Notes: generated from the letters alone by a model not told the origin. Shown: positions 19,483 to 29,251, counted from the first letter of the stretch. The stretch: 64,000 nucleotides of DNA from Dickeya chrysanthemi NCPPB 402 (GCF_000406105.1 NZ_CM001974.1:3350056-3414055); one strand, 5' to 3'. Translations and numbers: made by a program.

Positions 19483-20590
19483 ACTGGCTCAGCAACTTAT
19501 TAAATGCCCGTCTCTCAGCCCGGATGACGCCGGCTGTCAGGCGCTGATGATCGAACGTCTGCAAGCCATCGGTTTTGTCATCGAAACGATGGATTTCGGC
19601 GATACCCAGAATTTCTGGGCCTGGCGCGGTCAGGGCAAAACACTGGCGTTTGCCGGGCATACCGATGTCGTCCCTGCGGGCAACGCGAGCCAGTGGCAAA
19701 CGCCGCCGTTCGAACCGACTATCCGTGACGGCGTGTTGTACGGCCGTGGCGCGGCCGATATGAAAGGCTCGCTGGCGGCAATGGTCGTGGCGGCAGAACG
19801 TTTCGTCGCGGCGCATCCCAATCACCAGGGGCGCCTGGCATTTCTCATCACCTCTGACGAAGAAGCCAGTGCCGTCAACGGTACCGTCAAGGTTGTAGAA
19901 GCACTGATGGCGCGTCAGGAAAGGCTGGACTATTGCCTGGTCGGCGAGCCTTCCAGTACCGAACGGGTCGGCGATGTGGTGAAAAACGGCCGACGCGGCT
20001 CTATTACCGCTAATTTGCGGATTCATGGCGTGCAGGGCCATGTGGCTTATCCACATCTGGCGGATAACCCTGTACACCGGGTAATCCCCGCCTTACATGA
20101 ACTGGTGGATACCGTCTGGGATCAGGGCAACGAATTCTTTCCCCCAACCAGTATGCAAATAGCCAATATCAATGCCGGCACCGGCAGTAATAACGTGATC
20201 CCCGGCGAACTTAGCGTTCAGTTCAATTTCCGTTTTAGTACTGAACTGACTGATGAGCTGATTAAACAGCAAGTCAAGACGTTGCTTGATCGTCACCAGT
20301 TAAATTACACGCTGGAATGGCAGTTGTCTGGTCACCCGTTCCTGACCGGTCGCGGCGAGCTGGTGGATGCCGTAGTCAACGCCGTTGAACACTACAGTGA
20401 AATCACGCCGCAGCTCCTGACGACCGGCGGCACCTCAGACGGACGCTTCATTGCCCGCATGGGCGCACAGGTCGTCGAATTGGGGCCTGTCAACGCCACT
20501 ATCCATAAAGTAGACGAGTGCGTGAGTGCTGCCGACCTGCAACTGCTTAGCCGTATGTACCAACGTATTATGGAGCAATTGATCGCATGA
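19463..20590 (+). CDS. dapE: Succinyl-diaminopimelate desuccinylase
   Basis: A zinc-dependent M20-family hydrolase giving LL-DAP for lysine and peptidoglycan. Metal ligands and catalytic residues are visible in [26 protein letters not shown] and the C-terminal [12 protein letters not shown]. The frame opens earlier (19394), but ATG at 19463 ([13 protein letters not shown]) with GGAGAACACC upstream gives 375 residues as in E. coli. The stop overlaps the next gene (ATGA). Confidence 0.97.
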   Translation: MSCPVIELAQQLIKCPSLSPDDAGCQALMIERLQAIGFVIETMDFGDTQNFWAWRGQGKTLAFAGHTDVVPAGNASQWQTPPFEPTIRDGVLYGRGAADMKGSLAAMVVAAERFVAAHPNHQGRLAFLITSDEEASAVNGTVKVVEALMARQERLDYCLVGEPSSTERVGDVVKNGRRGSITANLRIHGVQGHVAYPHLADNPVHRVIPALHELVDTVWDQGNEFFPPTSMQIANINAGTGSNNVIPGELSVQFNFRFSTELTDELIKQQVKTLLDRHQLNYTLEWQLSGHPFLTGRGELVDAVVNAVEHYSEITPQLLTTGGTSDGRFIARMGAQVVELGPVNATIHKVDECVSAADLQLLSRMYQRIMEQLIA

Positions 20591-21270
20591 TCTCCCCCGC
20601 CTGCCTGACCGGCAAAAGCGATAGCCATCTGGTTACGCTAAGCGGCGCTCACCGCCTGCAACCGGAAGCGGTCGCTGCGTTTACCGCCATGCAGCAGGCA
20701 GCGCGGCAAGAGGGTTTCAATCTGCAGCCCGCCAGTACGTTTCGGGATTTTGATCGTCAGCGCAATATCTGGAACGGCAAATTTACCGGTCTTCGTCCAT
20801 TGTTGGATCAACACAGCCGGCCGATAGATGCTCTCTCGCTGGCCGAGGGCGCACGGTGTGAGGCAATTTTACGCTGGTCTGCATTGCCGGGCGGCAGTCG
20901 CCATCACTGGGGCTGCGATCTGGATATTTACGACCCGGATCAACTGCCTGTCGGCCGTAAACTGCAGTTGGAACCCTGGGAATACCAACCCGGCGGCTAT
21001 TTCGCCGATCTTAGCGACTGGCTGACCGAACACATGGCCGACTTTGGCTTTTACCGGCCGTTTACCCATGATACCGGTGGCGTAGCTATTGAACCCTGGC
21101 ACCTCAGCTATGCGCCGCTGGCTCGCGTTGCCATGTCAGAGCTCACGCCTGAGTGCATTTTACAAGCATGGCTTGGCGAAGATATTGCTGGCCGGGCCTG
21201 GCTGGAGCCCAACCTGCCGGCACTATTCCAGCGTTTTATACTGTCTGCAGATGCACAAGACATCCGTTGA
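20587..21270 (+). CDS. M15 (VanY-like) D-Ala-D-Ala carboxypeptidase family protein
   Basis: A 227-residue putative metallopeptidase. The family zinc site is visible as [13 protein letters not shown] (HxxxxxxD pattern) and EPWHLSY (final His), with [14 protein letters not shown] typical of M15B. No signal peptide is evident, so a cytoplasmic location is suggested by sequence. It is coupled to dapE by a four-base overlap. E. coli lacks it here, where dapE is followed by ypfN. A role in recycling or trimming DAP-containing peptides is inference from context. Confidence 0.82.
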   Translation: MISPACLTGKSDSHLVTLSGAHRLQPEAVAAFTAMQQAARQEGFNLQPASTFRDFDRQRNIWNGKFTGLRPLLDQHSRPIDALSLAEGARCEAILRWSALPGGSRHHWGCDLDIYDPDQLPVGRKLQLEPWEYQPGGYFADLSDWLTEHMADFGFYRPFTHDTGGVAIEPWHLSYAPLARVAMSELTPECILQAWLGEDIAGRAWLEPNLPALFQRFILSADAQDIR

Positions 21271-21301
21271 TACCGACTATCTGAAATAATGAGGAATGAC
21301 C

Positions 21302-21490
21302 ATGGGATGGCTGGCTGATTACTGGTGGGTAATACTACTGGTGCTACTGGGGATGCTGGTCAACGGCGTCAAAGAACTACGCCGTCTTGATCATAAACGC
21401 TTTCTGCATAATAAGCCGCCGTTGCCGCCGCATCGCGATAATAATGCGCAATGGGACGAGGAAGACGACTGGCCGCAGAAAAAACCCTGA
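21302..21490 (+). CDS. ypfN: YpfN, UPF0370 small membrane protein
   Basis: A 62-residue protein with one N-terminal membrane helix ([18 protein letters not shown]), a basic stretch and an acidic, Trp-containing tail ending [10 protein letters not shown]. It matches E. coli YpfN (66 residues, MDWLAKYWW...). ATG at 21302 is favoured over ATG at 21296 because GAGGA then lies at usable distance and homology starts there. The function is unknown. Confidence 0.9.
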   Translation: MGWLADYWWVILLVLLGMLVNGVKELRRLDHKRFLHNKPPLPPHRDNNAQWDEEDDWPQKKP

Positions 21491-21510
21491 CCCGGTATGG
21501 TTAAAAACAT

Positions 21511-21548
21511 AAGGCCGGGCACGTTATAGTGACCCGGCCTGCTTGTTT
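21511..21548. terminator. Likely terminator after ypfN
   Basis: AGGCCGGG pairs with CCCGGCCT around an inner CAC/GTG stem and is followed by a weak T-rich tail (GCTTGTTT). It lies between the convergent ypfN and ypfH. Confidence 0.6.
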
Positions 21549-21585
21549 ATGGCGATGGTTTGGTTTAGCACGGTCAGCGCGCTAT

Positions 21586-21627
21586 CAGGCAGTTAACGGA
21601 CAGTCAGTTAACGGACAGTCCGTTAAC
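21586..21627. repeat. 15-bp tandem repeat plus perfect palindrome at the ypfH 3' end
   Basis: CAGGCAGTTAACGGA and CAGTCAGTTAACGGA lie in tandem (21586-21615). The second overlaps a perfect 10-bp inverted repeat, GTTAACGGAC-A-GTCCGTTAAC (21607-21627), that contains the ypfH stop codon. Confidence 0.75.
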
Positions 21628-22309
21628 GAAATGCCACCAGTTCACCGCGTGCGCCCATCACGGCCTCATCCCAGAAGCGTTTCGGGATGTAATAATGTAG
21701 CCGATCCAACGCATGTTCCATCATACGATCGTCAATGGCATGCCCCAGTTGCGGTATCAGGTCTAATGTGAAATCTGATCCTTGGGCGCGCAGACTCTGC
21801 GCCGCCTGACGAGCGTGATCCACCGTAATTACCGGATCCTCCTCGCCATGAATCAGATGAACCACAACATCATACAGCGGTTGCTCCGGCAAAGCGGCAA
21901 AACGACCACTAAACGCCACAGCCCGCCCGGCCAGGTTTTGCTCCGCTTTCAATGCCTCAAGGATCATGATCGCCCCTTGAGAGAAACCGACCAGCGCGGT
22001 ATGGGAATAATCGATTCCCGTGGTTTCCTGCCAGTATCGTACAGTATCGATAAAACGTGGCATGATGGCATGAACGCGACGGGGCCGATTGTCTTCGGTG
22101 ACCCCCTGAACCGAAAACCACTGACGCCCCTCGCCCAATCCGATCGCTTCCGGACCGCCAACACTAATAACCTGCGCCATGGGAAATGCATTAGCAAAAT
22201 AGCGGCCAATCTTCCCCATCGAAACCGGATTATCGCCTACGCCATGAAATAGTAAAAACAACTGCTTAGGTGAACGTGGTTGTTGCACCACAAAATAGTC
22301 ATGCTTCAT
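21623..22309 (-). CDS. ypfH: YpfH, alpha/beta-hydrolase esterase
   Basis: A carboxylesterase of the phospholipase/carboxylesterase family, 228 residues. The nucleophile elbow is GFSQGAI (Ser about 108); the acid is in HGEEDPVI and the histidine in LGHAIDDR. FHGVGDNPVSMG is the oxyanion region. Length and motif order match E. coli YpfH (232). It is in the dapE-ypfN-ypfH-tmcA neighbourhood, as in E. coli. The physiological substrate is unknown. Confidence 0.93.
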   Translation of the reverse strand: MKHDYFVVQQPRSPKQLFLLFHGVGDNPVSMGKIGRYFANAFPMAQVISVGGPEAIGLGEGRQWFSVQGVTEDNRPRRVHAIMPRFIDTVRYWQETTGIDYSHTALVGFSQGAIMILEALKAEQNLAGRAVAFSGRFAALPEQPLYDVVVHLIHGEEDPVITVDHARQAAQSLRAQGSDFTLDLIPQLGHAIDDRMMEHALDRLHYYIPKRFWDEAVMGARGELVAFR

Positions 22310-22550
22310 ATCGCCTCTCCTGCGGTTGCCTCTATTGGGGGAACCGACTGGTCAAACATGTTCAGTTGTCACTATACGCCCCTCGGTAGCGGGTCAATAT
22401 TGAGGTTTATTGAACAGGTCATTCCATTATCCTGTATCAGGATCAGTGTATATGAAGGTGGAAAATGGGTAGGTCAAATCACAGTCAGAGTTACAAAATT
22501 GTGATCGCTACCACTTGAAATAAATTTTGGAAAGAAAACCACTTATTTCG

Positions 22551-24572
22551 CTATACGATAATGTCATGCCAGTGTTGCCACAACGCGTCATCCAACTGCC
22601 GCAGCGCCTGAGCCGTTTCCGTACGCCAGCGCTGAAGCAGCGTTTTTTTGCCCGTCAATTGAAGCTGGTGGACGCACTCCGCCACGCTTCGTCTTTGCTC
22701 CAGCCACAACCTCAATGCAGGTAATGGCATTAGCGAGCGAATTATCAGGCGCGACAGCGCGCCCTGGCAGGCTTCCGGCGGACGGTAGGCGATAGCGAAT
22801 CCTACCAGATTGCGCCAGTCATCAGCCGTGAGCGTCTGCTGCTCCACCAGCGGCAAATCCAGCGTCAACGGAATATCACGCCGCAACCAGTACCAGTCGC
22901 GCAGCAGTTCACGGTGTGCTGAAACGGTCAGTGCGCGGCCTTCCTCACTAAGGGGGAATAACGCCATCGCACTGTAGCAGCCACTACTGGCTTCGATGTG
23001 GCTGCCGATACGCACCAACTGAAACCCACAACGCTGCCAGAACCGCCACAGATCCGGTTGAAAGCCGAAGCTCACCGACAGAAAATCCAGCTGTTGCCGG
23101 CGTGCGTGTTGTTGTTGATCCCGCACCAGCGCCAGCCCAATCCCCTCACCTCGATGCGCCGCCAACACCGCAATGCGGCTGATACGACGCGATCGCAATA
23201 CCGGCGCCTGCCATTGATTGCCGTGTGCCGCCAATGACTGCGCCACCAAGCTCCCCCTTGGTCGACGTCGCCCAGCCCAGACATCCTGCGCCAGCGACGC
23301 GGGTAGACCGCCTTCATCCACCAGCCAGATAACGCCGCCAATCTTTGCCCCGACACCAGCGCTGGCGACATGTATGCCGGGAGCATCCATCAAACGGCGT
23401 AAATCCAGCGGCGAGGTTCGGTAATGAGCACTGCAAAGCAATCCATAACAGCCTTCAAGGCGCGCAGGAAGGCCGGGCCAGTCGTCTCGTCGCTCCGGTT
23501 GTATCGTCAGTGAACCATGAAGTTGCTCCGGCACCTGTTTTTCGGCGTCAAATAACATCAGCCGATCAACGATGTTCTCCAGCGGATCTTGTTGCGCCCA
23601 GCGCAGCGGCTCCGTTAGCTCAATGGCATGCCAGTCAGGCAGAGCCGCACAAAACTTTAGCAGAAAGCCACGCCCGGTCCCTTCATATCCTTGTACCGTG
23701 GTCGTCATCACTACCCGACGGAAAAACGGCAACAATGCCTGCAATATCGGCGCAGGAATCGATGCGGCTTCATCTATTAGCAACCAGTCCACTGGCGGTT
23801 TACCGTATTGCCGGCAAAATGCCAGCAGCGCATCCGGTGCCCAGAATGTTGCAGAATCACCGGCTTGTCGCAGCAGAATCTCGCCGGCGGCACGCGACGG
23901 CGCACAGACCCAGCAACCGCCCTGACATTGGCTCGCCAGCATACCGGCCAGCGTTGATTTGCCGCGCCCACGCGGCGCGGTAATCACCGATACGGCATGG
24001 GTAGTATGAATTAATTGCTTTACAACGGTGTATTGACAGGCGGTGGGGTTACCGTCGGCGGGCAACCAATCGGCACGCCCATTCGGACGTGTGATAACCG
24101 GTTCGTTATCCTGCCGGCGCCACAGTACAACGCGACTATCCGCCAGCAGTTGGCGCTGTACATGTCGGATAAAACGGGGCGTAGCGATCGGCTCCGGCTG
24201 TTCACTCCAGCGCAGGCTGTCATTATCAGGATAATTCGGCCAGCTCTCCCAGTCAGGCGCCAACAGGAGTAGCCAACTGCCGGCCCTGAGCGCGCCGGCC
24301 AACATAGCCAACGCTTCTGCATCCAGCCCCTCGTGAGCATCGAATACCGCATGCAGGAATTCCCGCCCCAGCACACTACGCACACGCGAAGAGGGTAGCG
24401 CGTTAATATTTTCAGGTGCAGATGTGCTGACCCACAGCCAGTCCCCCGGCAGCAAACCGCTCAGCCGCAAAGCCTGAGCGCGGCACCAGTCAGGCTGACC
24501 GCTAAGCACCAGCAGACGACGAATACCATAACGCTGCTGATATTGCTGGCTGACAACGAACGACGAGTCCAC
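22551..24572 (-). CDS. tmcA: tRNA(Met) cytidine acetyltransferase TmcA
   Basis: Makes N4-acetylcytidine at the wobble position of elongator tRNA-Met, using acetyl-CoA and ATP. An N-terminal domain is followed by the helicase-like ATPase with Walker A APRGRGKSTLAG and Walker B DWLLIDEAASIP, then VQGYEGTGRGFLLKF, and a GNAT domain (RISRIAVLAAHRGEGIG). GTG at 24572 with GAGG six bases upstream is preferred, giving 673 residues (E. coli 671). A TTG at 24584 is the alternative. Confidence 0.93.
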   Translation of the reverse strand: MDSSFVVSQQYQQRYGIRRLLVLSGQPDWCRAQALRLSGLLPGDWLWVSTSAPENINALPSSRVRSVLGREFLHAVFDAHEGLDAEALAMLAGALRAGSWLLLLAPDWESWPNYPDNDSLRWSEQPEPIATPRFIRHVQRQLLADSRVVLWRRQDNEPVITRPNGRADWLPADGNPTACQYTVVKQLIHTTHAVSVITAPRGRGKSTLAGMLASQCQGGCWVCAPSRAAGEILLRQAGDSATFWAPDALLAFCRQYGKPPVDWLLIDEAASIPAPILQALLPFFRRVVMTTTVQGYEGTGRGFLLKFCAALPDWHAIELTEPLRWAQQDPLENIVDRLMLFDAEKQVPEQLHGSLTIQPERRDDWPGLPARLEGCYGLLCSAHYRTSPLDLRRLMDAPGIHVASAGVGAKIGGVIWLVDEGGLPASLAQDVWAGRRRPRGSLVAQSLAAHGNQWQAPVLRSRRISRIAVLAAHRGEGIGLALVRDQQQHARRQQLDFLSVSFGFQPDLWRFWQRCGFQLVRIGSHIEASSGCYSAMALFPLSEEGRALTVSAHRELLRDWYWLRRDIPLTLDLPLVEQQTLTADDWRNLVGFAIAYRPPEACQGALSRLIIRSLMPLPALRLWLEQRRSVAECVHQLQLTGKKTLLQRWRTETAQALRQLDDALWQHWHDIIV

Positions 24573-24591
24573 CGCTATCCTCAAAGAAAAC

Positions 24592-25044
24592 TTAGCCTTT
24601 ACCGATCAGCAGCGACAGCAATCCCGCCGCTATCAGCGGCCCTACCGGCACACCACGGAATAACGCTACCCCCATGACCGTACCAACCAACAAACCGGCC
24701 ACCACCGATGGCTGATTGCTCATCAGCACGACGCCGCGCCCGCCCAACCAGGAAACGGCGACACCGATCGCCACCGCCAGTAACGATTTCCAGTGCAGAA
24801 AGGAGGATAGCACGTCGCCGGCGGAGATCTTGCCGCTGGCAATCGGCGCCATGACGCCGATCGTCAGCACCAACACCCCAAAAGACAGGCCGTATTTTTC
24901 CACCCACGGGAAATAGTGATTCAACGGCGTAATACGCACCGCAACCAGAAACAGGATAGCCAGGGTCACGGTCATGTTCTGGCTGATGATACCGAGGGCG
25001 GCCAGCGCCAGTAAGATAAGCAACGTCGGGTCAAAAACGCCCAT
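24592..25044 (-). CDS. YeaL-type DUF441 (UPF0756) membrane protein
   Basis: A 150-residue integral membrane protein with about four to five hydrophobic segments. It matches E. coli YeaL closely: [44 protein letters not shown] (read from separate positions) and [20 protein letters not shown] at 25044 with AAGGA upstream is the family start; the open frame begins at 25077. In E. coli the gene at this position is ypfJ, while yeaL is elsewhere. Function is unknown. Confidence 0.88.
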   Translation of the reverse strand: MGVFDPTLLILLALAALGIISQNMTVTLAILFLVAVRITPLNHYFPWVEKYGLSFGVLVLTIGVMAPIASGKISAGDVLSSFLHWKSLLAVAIGVAVSWLGGRGVVLMSNQPSVVAGLLVGTVMGVALFRGVPVGPLIAAGLLSLLIGKG

Positions 25045-25196
25045 AAAACATATCCTTGCCGAAATCAGTCGATGCACAGGCGGGGAATAATAGCACTCAT
25101 TGGACAGAGAACAGCAGCAAGACTGCTACGCAGACGGGAACCGACCGGTGGTAAACATCAGGTGAAACCTACTATTCGATTTCATCAGACGAATGA

Positions 25197-25241
25197 AAAC
25201 ATCGTTCTGGCAACCGGAAACCGTCGCCGCCTGCCAGAACG
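25197..25241 (-). terminator. Terminator after purC
   Basis: CGTTCTGGCA (25203-25212) and TGCCAGAACG (25232-25241) pair around a 19-base loop. On the minus strand the stem is followed by ATGTTTTC. The structure lies 16 bases past the purC stop. Confidence 0.6.
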
Positions 25242-25256
25242 TAAACGATTGCGCCG

Positions 25257-25970
25257 TTAGTCCAGCTTAACGCCCAGACGGTGTGCGACTTCTTCGTAGG
25301 CTTCAATCAGGCCGCCCAGGCTCTGACGAAAACGGTCTTTATCCATCTTGTTCAGGGTTTCTTTATCCCACAGACGGCTGCCGTCCGGCGAGAACTCATC
25401 GCCCAGCACCACTTCGCCCTTGAACAGACCGAACTCCAGCTTAAAGTCCACCAGAATCAGGCCGGCATCGCCAAACAGCTTGCTCAGTACGTCATTGGCT
25501 TTGTAGCTCAGTTCCTTCATCCGCGCCAGATTCTCTTCGCTTACCCAGCCGAAGGTCTTGCAGTAGGACTCGTTCACCATCGGGTCGTGCATCGCGTCGT
25601 TTTTCAGGAACAGGTCGAACAACGGCGGATTAAGCACTTCCCCTTCCGTAATACCCAGACGTTTGACCAGCGATCCCGCCGCGCGGTTACGCACCACGCA
25701 CTCAACCGGCACCATCTCCAACTTCTTCACCAGCACTTCCGTATCCGACAGCAGGCTCACCATCTGGGTTGGGATCCCGGCTTCTTCCAGCTTGGTCATG
25801 ATGAAGTGGTTGAACTTGTTGTTCACCATCCCTTTACGATCAAACTGCTCAATGCGAGCACCATCCCCTGCTGACGTATCATTGCGGAACTCCAGCACCA
25901 GAAGATCCGGATCTTCCGTGGTGTAGACCGTTTTCGCTTTTCCGCGATACAACTCAGCTAGCTTTTGCAT
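25257..25970 (-). CDS. purC: SAICAR synthetase (phosphoribosylaminoimidazole-succinocarboxamide synthase)
   Basis: Joins aspartate to CAIR in de novo purine synthesis. It is 237 residues, the E. coli length. Family motifs include [11 protein letters not shown] at the start, [17 protein letters not shown], and the region [10 protein letters not shown]. It lies downstream of bamC on the same strand, as in E. coli, but separated by 137 bases carrying a tandem repeat. I see no clear PurR operator upstream. Confidence 0.98.
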   Translation of the reverse strand: MQKLAELYRGKAKTVYTTEDPDLLVLEFRNDTSAGDGARIEQFDRKGMVNNKFNHFIMTKLEEAGIPTQMVSLLSDTEVLVKKLEMVPVECVVRNRAAGSLVKRLGITEGEVLNPPLFDLFLKNDAMHDPMVNESYCKTFGWVSEENLARMKELSYKANDVLSKLFGDAGLILVDFKLEFGLFKGEVVLGDEFSPDGSRLWDKETLNKMDKDRFRQSLGGLIEAYEEVAHRLGVKLD

Positions 25971-26030
25971 CTTTCATTACTCCACACAAGTAAGGGCCAC
26001 CCGCACCGGGCCCGTTAATTGAACGTGTTG

Positions 26031-26062
26031 ATAAATCCATCACGTTATAAATCCATCACGTT
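26031..26062. repeat. Perfect 16-bp tandem duplication upstream of purC
   Basis: ATAAATCCATCACGTT occurs twice head-to-tail, 26031-26046 and 26047-26062, between bamC and purC in the likely purC promoter/leader region. Confidence 0.9.
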
Positions 26063-26078
26063 AATGACTAAATGAAGA

Positions 26079-26103
26079 AGGGCCGGAGAACCCGACCCTT
26101 TTG
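26079..26103 (-). terminator. Weak hairpin after bamC
   Basis: On the minus strand AAGGGTCGG pairs with CCGGCCCTT (with one G-T) around a GTTCT loop. Only a few T follow (CTTCATT), so it may pause or only partly terminate bamC transcription before purC. Confidence 0.45.
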
Positions 26104-26107
26104 CGTT

Positions 26108-27148
26108 TTACGACTTGCTGAACGCGGCCTGCAATACGGCGACCAGCGCATCATTTTGCGACTGACTTAGCGTATGTCCTTTTGAGTCGATGAATTGCAG
26201 CGTACTGCGGTTACCCAAATCACCGACTTGCAGTTTGTAATCGCCGTTCGGCAATTCCGGATCGCGCGCGCCCAGTTCATTCCAGGTGCTGCTGCCCGGT
26301 GCTTTATAGTTGACAGACACCGACCCTTGCGGGCGACTGCGATCGCTAATGGTCATGCCAACCTTCTCCAGCGCCTTCGGCAGACGGTCCCATACCTGAT
26401 TGTAGGAACCGCGGACCACCAACAACGGCAGGCCGGAGTCATCAGCGCCGCTCTGAACATTCAGCTGCTGACTGTTGCGGCTAGCTTGCGCGCTGTCATT
26501 ATCGTTCAGGCGTTTATCCAGCTCGTCCGACAAGGTATTGAGCATCAACGCGGTATAACGCTGAGTTTCGCTACTATCTGTCACCGGGCTGGTATTCTGC
26601 TGCAGATCCAGCAGCTTCACGCTCAGCGCCAATTGATACCCTTGCGTCTGCAAAGTCACCTGATAACGCGCCTGATGCGCCACATCCTCATCTTCACGCT
26701 TCCAGTTGATCCAATCGGTCGTCAGCGTCCGGCTGGCATCCTGACGGCTGGCAATCGTATAACCTTTCGACTGCATAACCTGCGTCAACACCGCCCACAA
26801 ACTGCTGTTGCGCGCATTATTTTCCAGTAACAGCGTAGCGGTATTACCCGATACCTGACCGCGGGAACCATTCAACAAAGCCAATGGCTGCATCGGCGGA
26901 CGAATATCCAACGCCTTGCCTACCGGCCCATTCTGGTTGACCGGAGGAATATCGAAATCCCCATTCTGCAACGGCAGAATCAAACCGGGCGGCACATCCA
27001 GCGCCCGGTGATCAGGAGTTTTCAGATAGGATTCATCGCCGTTGACCTGACGCTTGTAGCGTTGATCGCTGGTACAGGCGGCCAGCAACATGATCAGCGA
27101 AACACCGACAACCTTTGCCACCATCGACTTTTGCAATGAAGAACTCAT
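26108..27148 (-). CDS. bamC: BAM complex lipoprotein BamC
   Basis: Outer-membrane lipoprotein of the beta-barrel assembly machinery (formerly NlpB). It is 346 residues. The lipobox LAAC gives the acylated Cys near residue 25, then SDQRYKRQVNGDE. Two helix-grip domains follow, with conserved VGKALDIRPPMQPLAL and the C-terminal SQNDALVAVLQAAFSKS. ATG at 27148 has AGGGAG upstream; a TTG one codon before is not needed. It is cotranscribed with dapA as in E. coli (gap of 16 bases). Confidence 0.96.
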   Translation of the reverse strand: MSSSLQKSMVAKVVGVSLIMLLAACTSDQRYKRQVNGDESYLKTPDHRALDVPPGLILPLQNGDFDIPPVNQNGPVGKALDIRPPMQPLALLNGSRGQVSGNTATLLLENNARNSSLWAVLTQVMQSKGYTIASRQDASRTLTTDWINWKREDEDVAHQARYQVTLQTQGYQLALSVKLLDLQQNTSPVTDSSETQRYTALMLNTLSDELDKRLNDNDSAQASRNSQQLNVQSGADDSGLPLLVVRGSYNQVWDRLPKALEKVGMTISDRSRPQGSVSVNYKAPGSSTWNELGARDPELPNGDYKLQVGDLGNRSTLQFIDSKGHTLSQSQNDALVAVLQAAFSKS

Positions 27149-27164
27149 CAAATCTCCCTAACGG

Positions 27165-28043
27165 TTACAGCAGACCCGCCTGCTTCATAGCCTGCGCCAT
27201 CACGTCGCGACCGGCATCGGTCAGCGGCGTCATCGGCAGACGAAGCGTATCGGTCGCCATCAATCCCAATGCCTTACAGGCCCATTTCACCGGAATCGGA
27301 TTGGGTTCAACAAACAGCTTCTGATGCAACGGCATCAAGCGCTGATTCAGACGGCGGGCTTCGACGAAATTCCCTTGTGCCGCCAGCTCGCACAGCGAGG
27401 CCATTTCACGGGCCGCGATGTTGGCCGTCACGGAAATCACGCCGTTGCCGCCCAGTTGCATAAAGTCCAGCGAGCTGGCGTCATCGCCGCTCAGCAAAAT
27501 GAAATCTTCATGAACCAGCTCTTGGATCTGGCTAACCCGGCTTAAGTTCCCGGTCGCTTCCTTGATGGCGACAATATTTTTGATTTCCGACAGACGGGCG
27601 ACGGTTTCCGGCAACATGTCACAACCGGTACGAGACGGCACGTTGTAGAGGATCTGCGGCAGGTCGGTATGTTCGGCAATCGCCTTAAAGTGCAGGAACA
27701 AACCGTGCTGAGTCGGTTTGTTGTAATACGGCGTCACGGTCAGACAGCCGGCTACGCCGGTACCGTTGAAGCGCTGGGTAAGGGAAATCGCCTCAGCAGT
27801 CGAATTAGCGCCGGTACCGGCGATCACCGGAATACGGCCATCGCTTAATTCCAGCGTCAGCATCACCACATCGCCATGCTCATCGTGGCTCAAGGTGGCG
27901 GACTCGCCGGTGGTGCCCACCGACACAATTGCGGACGTGCCGCTAGCGACATGATAATCAATCAGTTTTTTCAGGCTTGCACGATCAACGGCACCTTTAT
28001 CGTCCATCGGCGTAACCAGAGCAACAATACTACCCGTAAACAT
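27165..28043 (-). CDS. dapA: 4-hydroxy-tetrahydrodipicolinate synthase
   Basis: Condenses pyruvate with aspartate semialdehyde in the lysine/DAP pathway. It is 292 residues from [13 protein letters not shown], the E. coli length; the open frame begins at 28061. Conserved features are [20 protein letters not shown] (catalytic Tyr) and the Schiff-base lysine in IKEATGN. It is divergent from gcvR. Together with dapE in this window it covers two steps of DAP supply. Confidence 0.97.
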   Translation of the reverse strand: MFTGSIVALVTPMDDKGAVDRASLKKLIDYHVASGTSAIVSVGTTGESATLSHDEHGDVVMLTLELSDGRIPVIAGTGANSTAEAISLTQRFNGTGVAGCLTVTPYYNKPTQHGLFLHFKAIAEHTDLPQILYNVPSRTGCDMLPETVARLSEIKNIVAIKEATGNLSRVSQIQELVHEDFILLSGDDASSLDFMQLGGNGVISVTANIAAREMASLCELAAQGNFVEARRLNQRLMPLHQKLFVEPNPIPVKWACKALGLMATDTLRLPMTPLTDAGRDVMAQAMKQAGLL

Positions 28044-28190
28044 TGGCCATCCCCTCCACAAACAAGTGCTTCATGGTACTTTTGACTTCTATGCAAAAGC
28101 AAGCTTACAACCGCGGTTGTCAGCGCTTGGCAGGTGGTTTTTTTTATGTTTACCATGTTACTCCCAACATTTTGTACAGGAAGCACTATT

Positions 28191-28760
28191 TTGCCTCGCC
28201 CACAAGAACACTATCTGGTCATTACCGCGTTGGGGACCGATCGTCCCGGTATCGTCAATACGATCACCCGCCACGTTAGTAGCTGTGGTTGCAACATCGA
28301 AGATAGCCGACTTGCGATGCTGGGCACGGAGTTCACCTTTATCATGCTGCTCTCCGGCAGTTGGAACGCGATTACGCTCATCGAGTCTACTCTGCCGCAG
28401 AAAGGCGCCGAACTGGATTTGCTGATTGTGATGAAACGTACCGAATCGCAGTCCCGCCCGCCGATGCCGGCTACCGTGTGGGTCAAAGTGGATGTTGCCG
28501 ACTCACCACACATCATCGAACGCTTTACTGATCTGTTCGATTCCCATCAAATGAACATCGCTGAGCTGGTCTCCAAAACCCGCCCCGCCGATGGCGATAT
28601 GCCGCCGCAACTGTACATCCAGATTACGGCGCACAGCCCGGCGGCGTTGGCGGGTTCAATTATTGAGCCGGCCTTTTATCAGCTATGTACAGAACTGCAC
28701 GCACAAGGCAGTATTAGCGTTGTGAACTATCCACAGCACGAAGAGAAAGATGGAGAGTAG
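28191..28760 (+). CDS. gcvR: Glycine cleavage system transcriptional antiactivator GcvR
   Basis: ACT-domain protein that binds glycine and antagonises the activator GcvA. It carries two ACT domains: EHYLVITALGTDRPGIVNT at the N-terminus and VWVKVDVADSPHIIERF after residue 90. TTG at 28191 with CAGGAAG upstream gives 189 residues and aligns with E. coli (190). ATGs at 28146 and 28155 would add a hydrophobic stretch absent from the family. bcp follows immediately. Confidence 0.92.
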   Translation: MPRPQEHYLVITALGTDRPGIVNTITRHVSSCGCNIEDSRLAMLGTEFTFIMLLSGSWNAITLIESTLPQKGAELDLLIVMKRTESQSRPPMPATVWVKVDVADSPHIIERFTDLFDSHQMNIAELVSKTRPADGDMPPQLYIQITAHSPAALAGSIIEPAFYQLCTELHAQGSISVVNYPQHEEKDGE

Positions 28761-28762
28761 TG

Positions 28763-29230
28763 ATGACCACACTGAAAGCCGGTGATATTGCACCGAAATT
28801 TAGCTTGCCCGACCAGGATGGCGAACAAGTTAATTTGGCCGACTTCCAGGGACAACGGGTGTTGGTGTATTTCTATCCCAAGGCCATGACGCCAGGTTGC
28901 ACCGTGCAAGCCTGTGGGCTTCGCGATAACATGGACGAGCTGAAGAAATTCGGCGTTGAGGTTCTGGGGGTAAGCACCGATAAGCCGGAAAAACTGTCCC
29001 GTTTTGCGGAAAAAGAACTGCTGAACTTTACCCTGCTGGCCGACGAAGATCACCAGGTAGCGGAACAGTTCGGCGTCTGGGGTGAAAAAAACTTTATGGG
29101 AAAAACCTATGACGGCATTCACCGCGTTAGTTTTCTGATCAATGCTGAAGGTCACATCGAAAAAGTCTTCGATGATTTCAAAACCAGTAATCACCACGAT
29201 ATCGTGCTGAATTACCTGAAGGGCGCCTGA
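28763..29230 (+). CDS. bcp: Thioredoxin-dependent thiol peroxidase Bcp
   Basis: Peroxiredoxin that reduces hydroperoxides using thioredoxin. It is 155 residues. The peroxidatic cysteine is in YPKAMTPGCTVQACGLRD, with a second Cys five residues on. DEDHQVAEQFGVWGEKNFMGK is typical. ATG at 28763 is chosen over GTG at 28760 on homology and the GGAGAG upstream. It is two bases behind gcvR, hence cotranscribed. Confidence 0.97.
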   Translation: MTTLKAGDIAPKFSLPDQDGEQVNLADFQGQRVLVYFYPKAMTPGCTVQACGLRDNMDELKKFGVEVLGVSTDKPEKLSRFAEKELLNFTLLADEDHQVAEQFGVWGEKNFMGKTYDGIHRVSFLINAEGHIEKVFDDFKTSNHHDIVLNYLKGA

Positions 29231-29251
29231 CGCTTTTCCACGCCTGATTAA

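Noticed and set aside
28134..28190. Upstream ATG starts for gcvR
   Set aside because: They would add a hydrophobic segment absent from GcvR relatives and lack a good ribosome-binding site; TTG at 28191 fits better.
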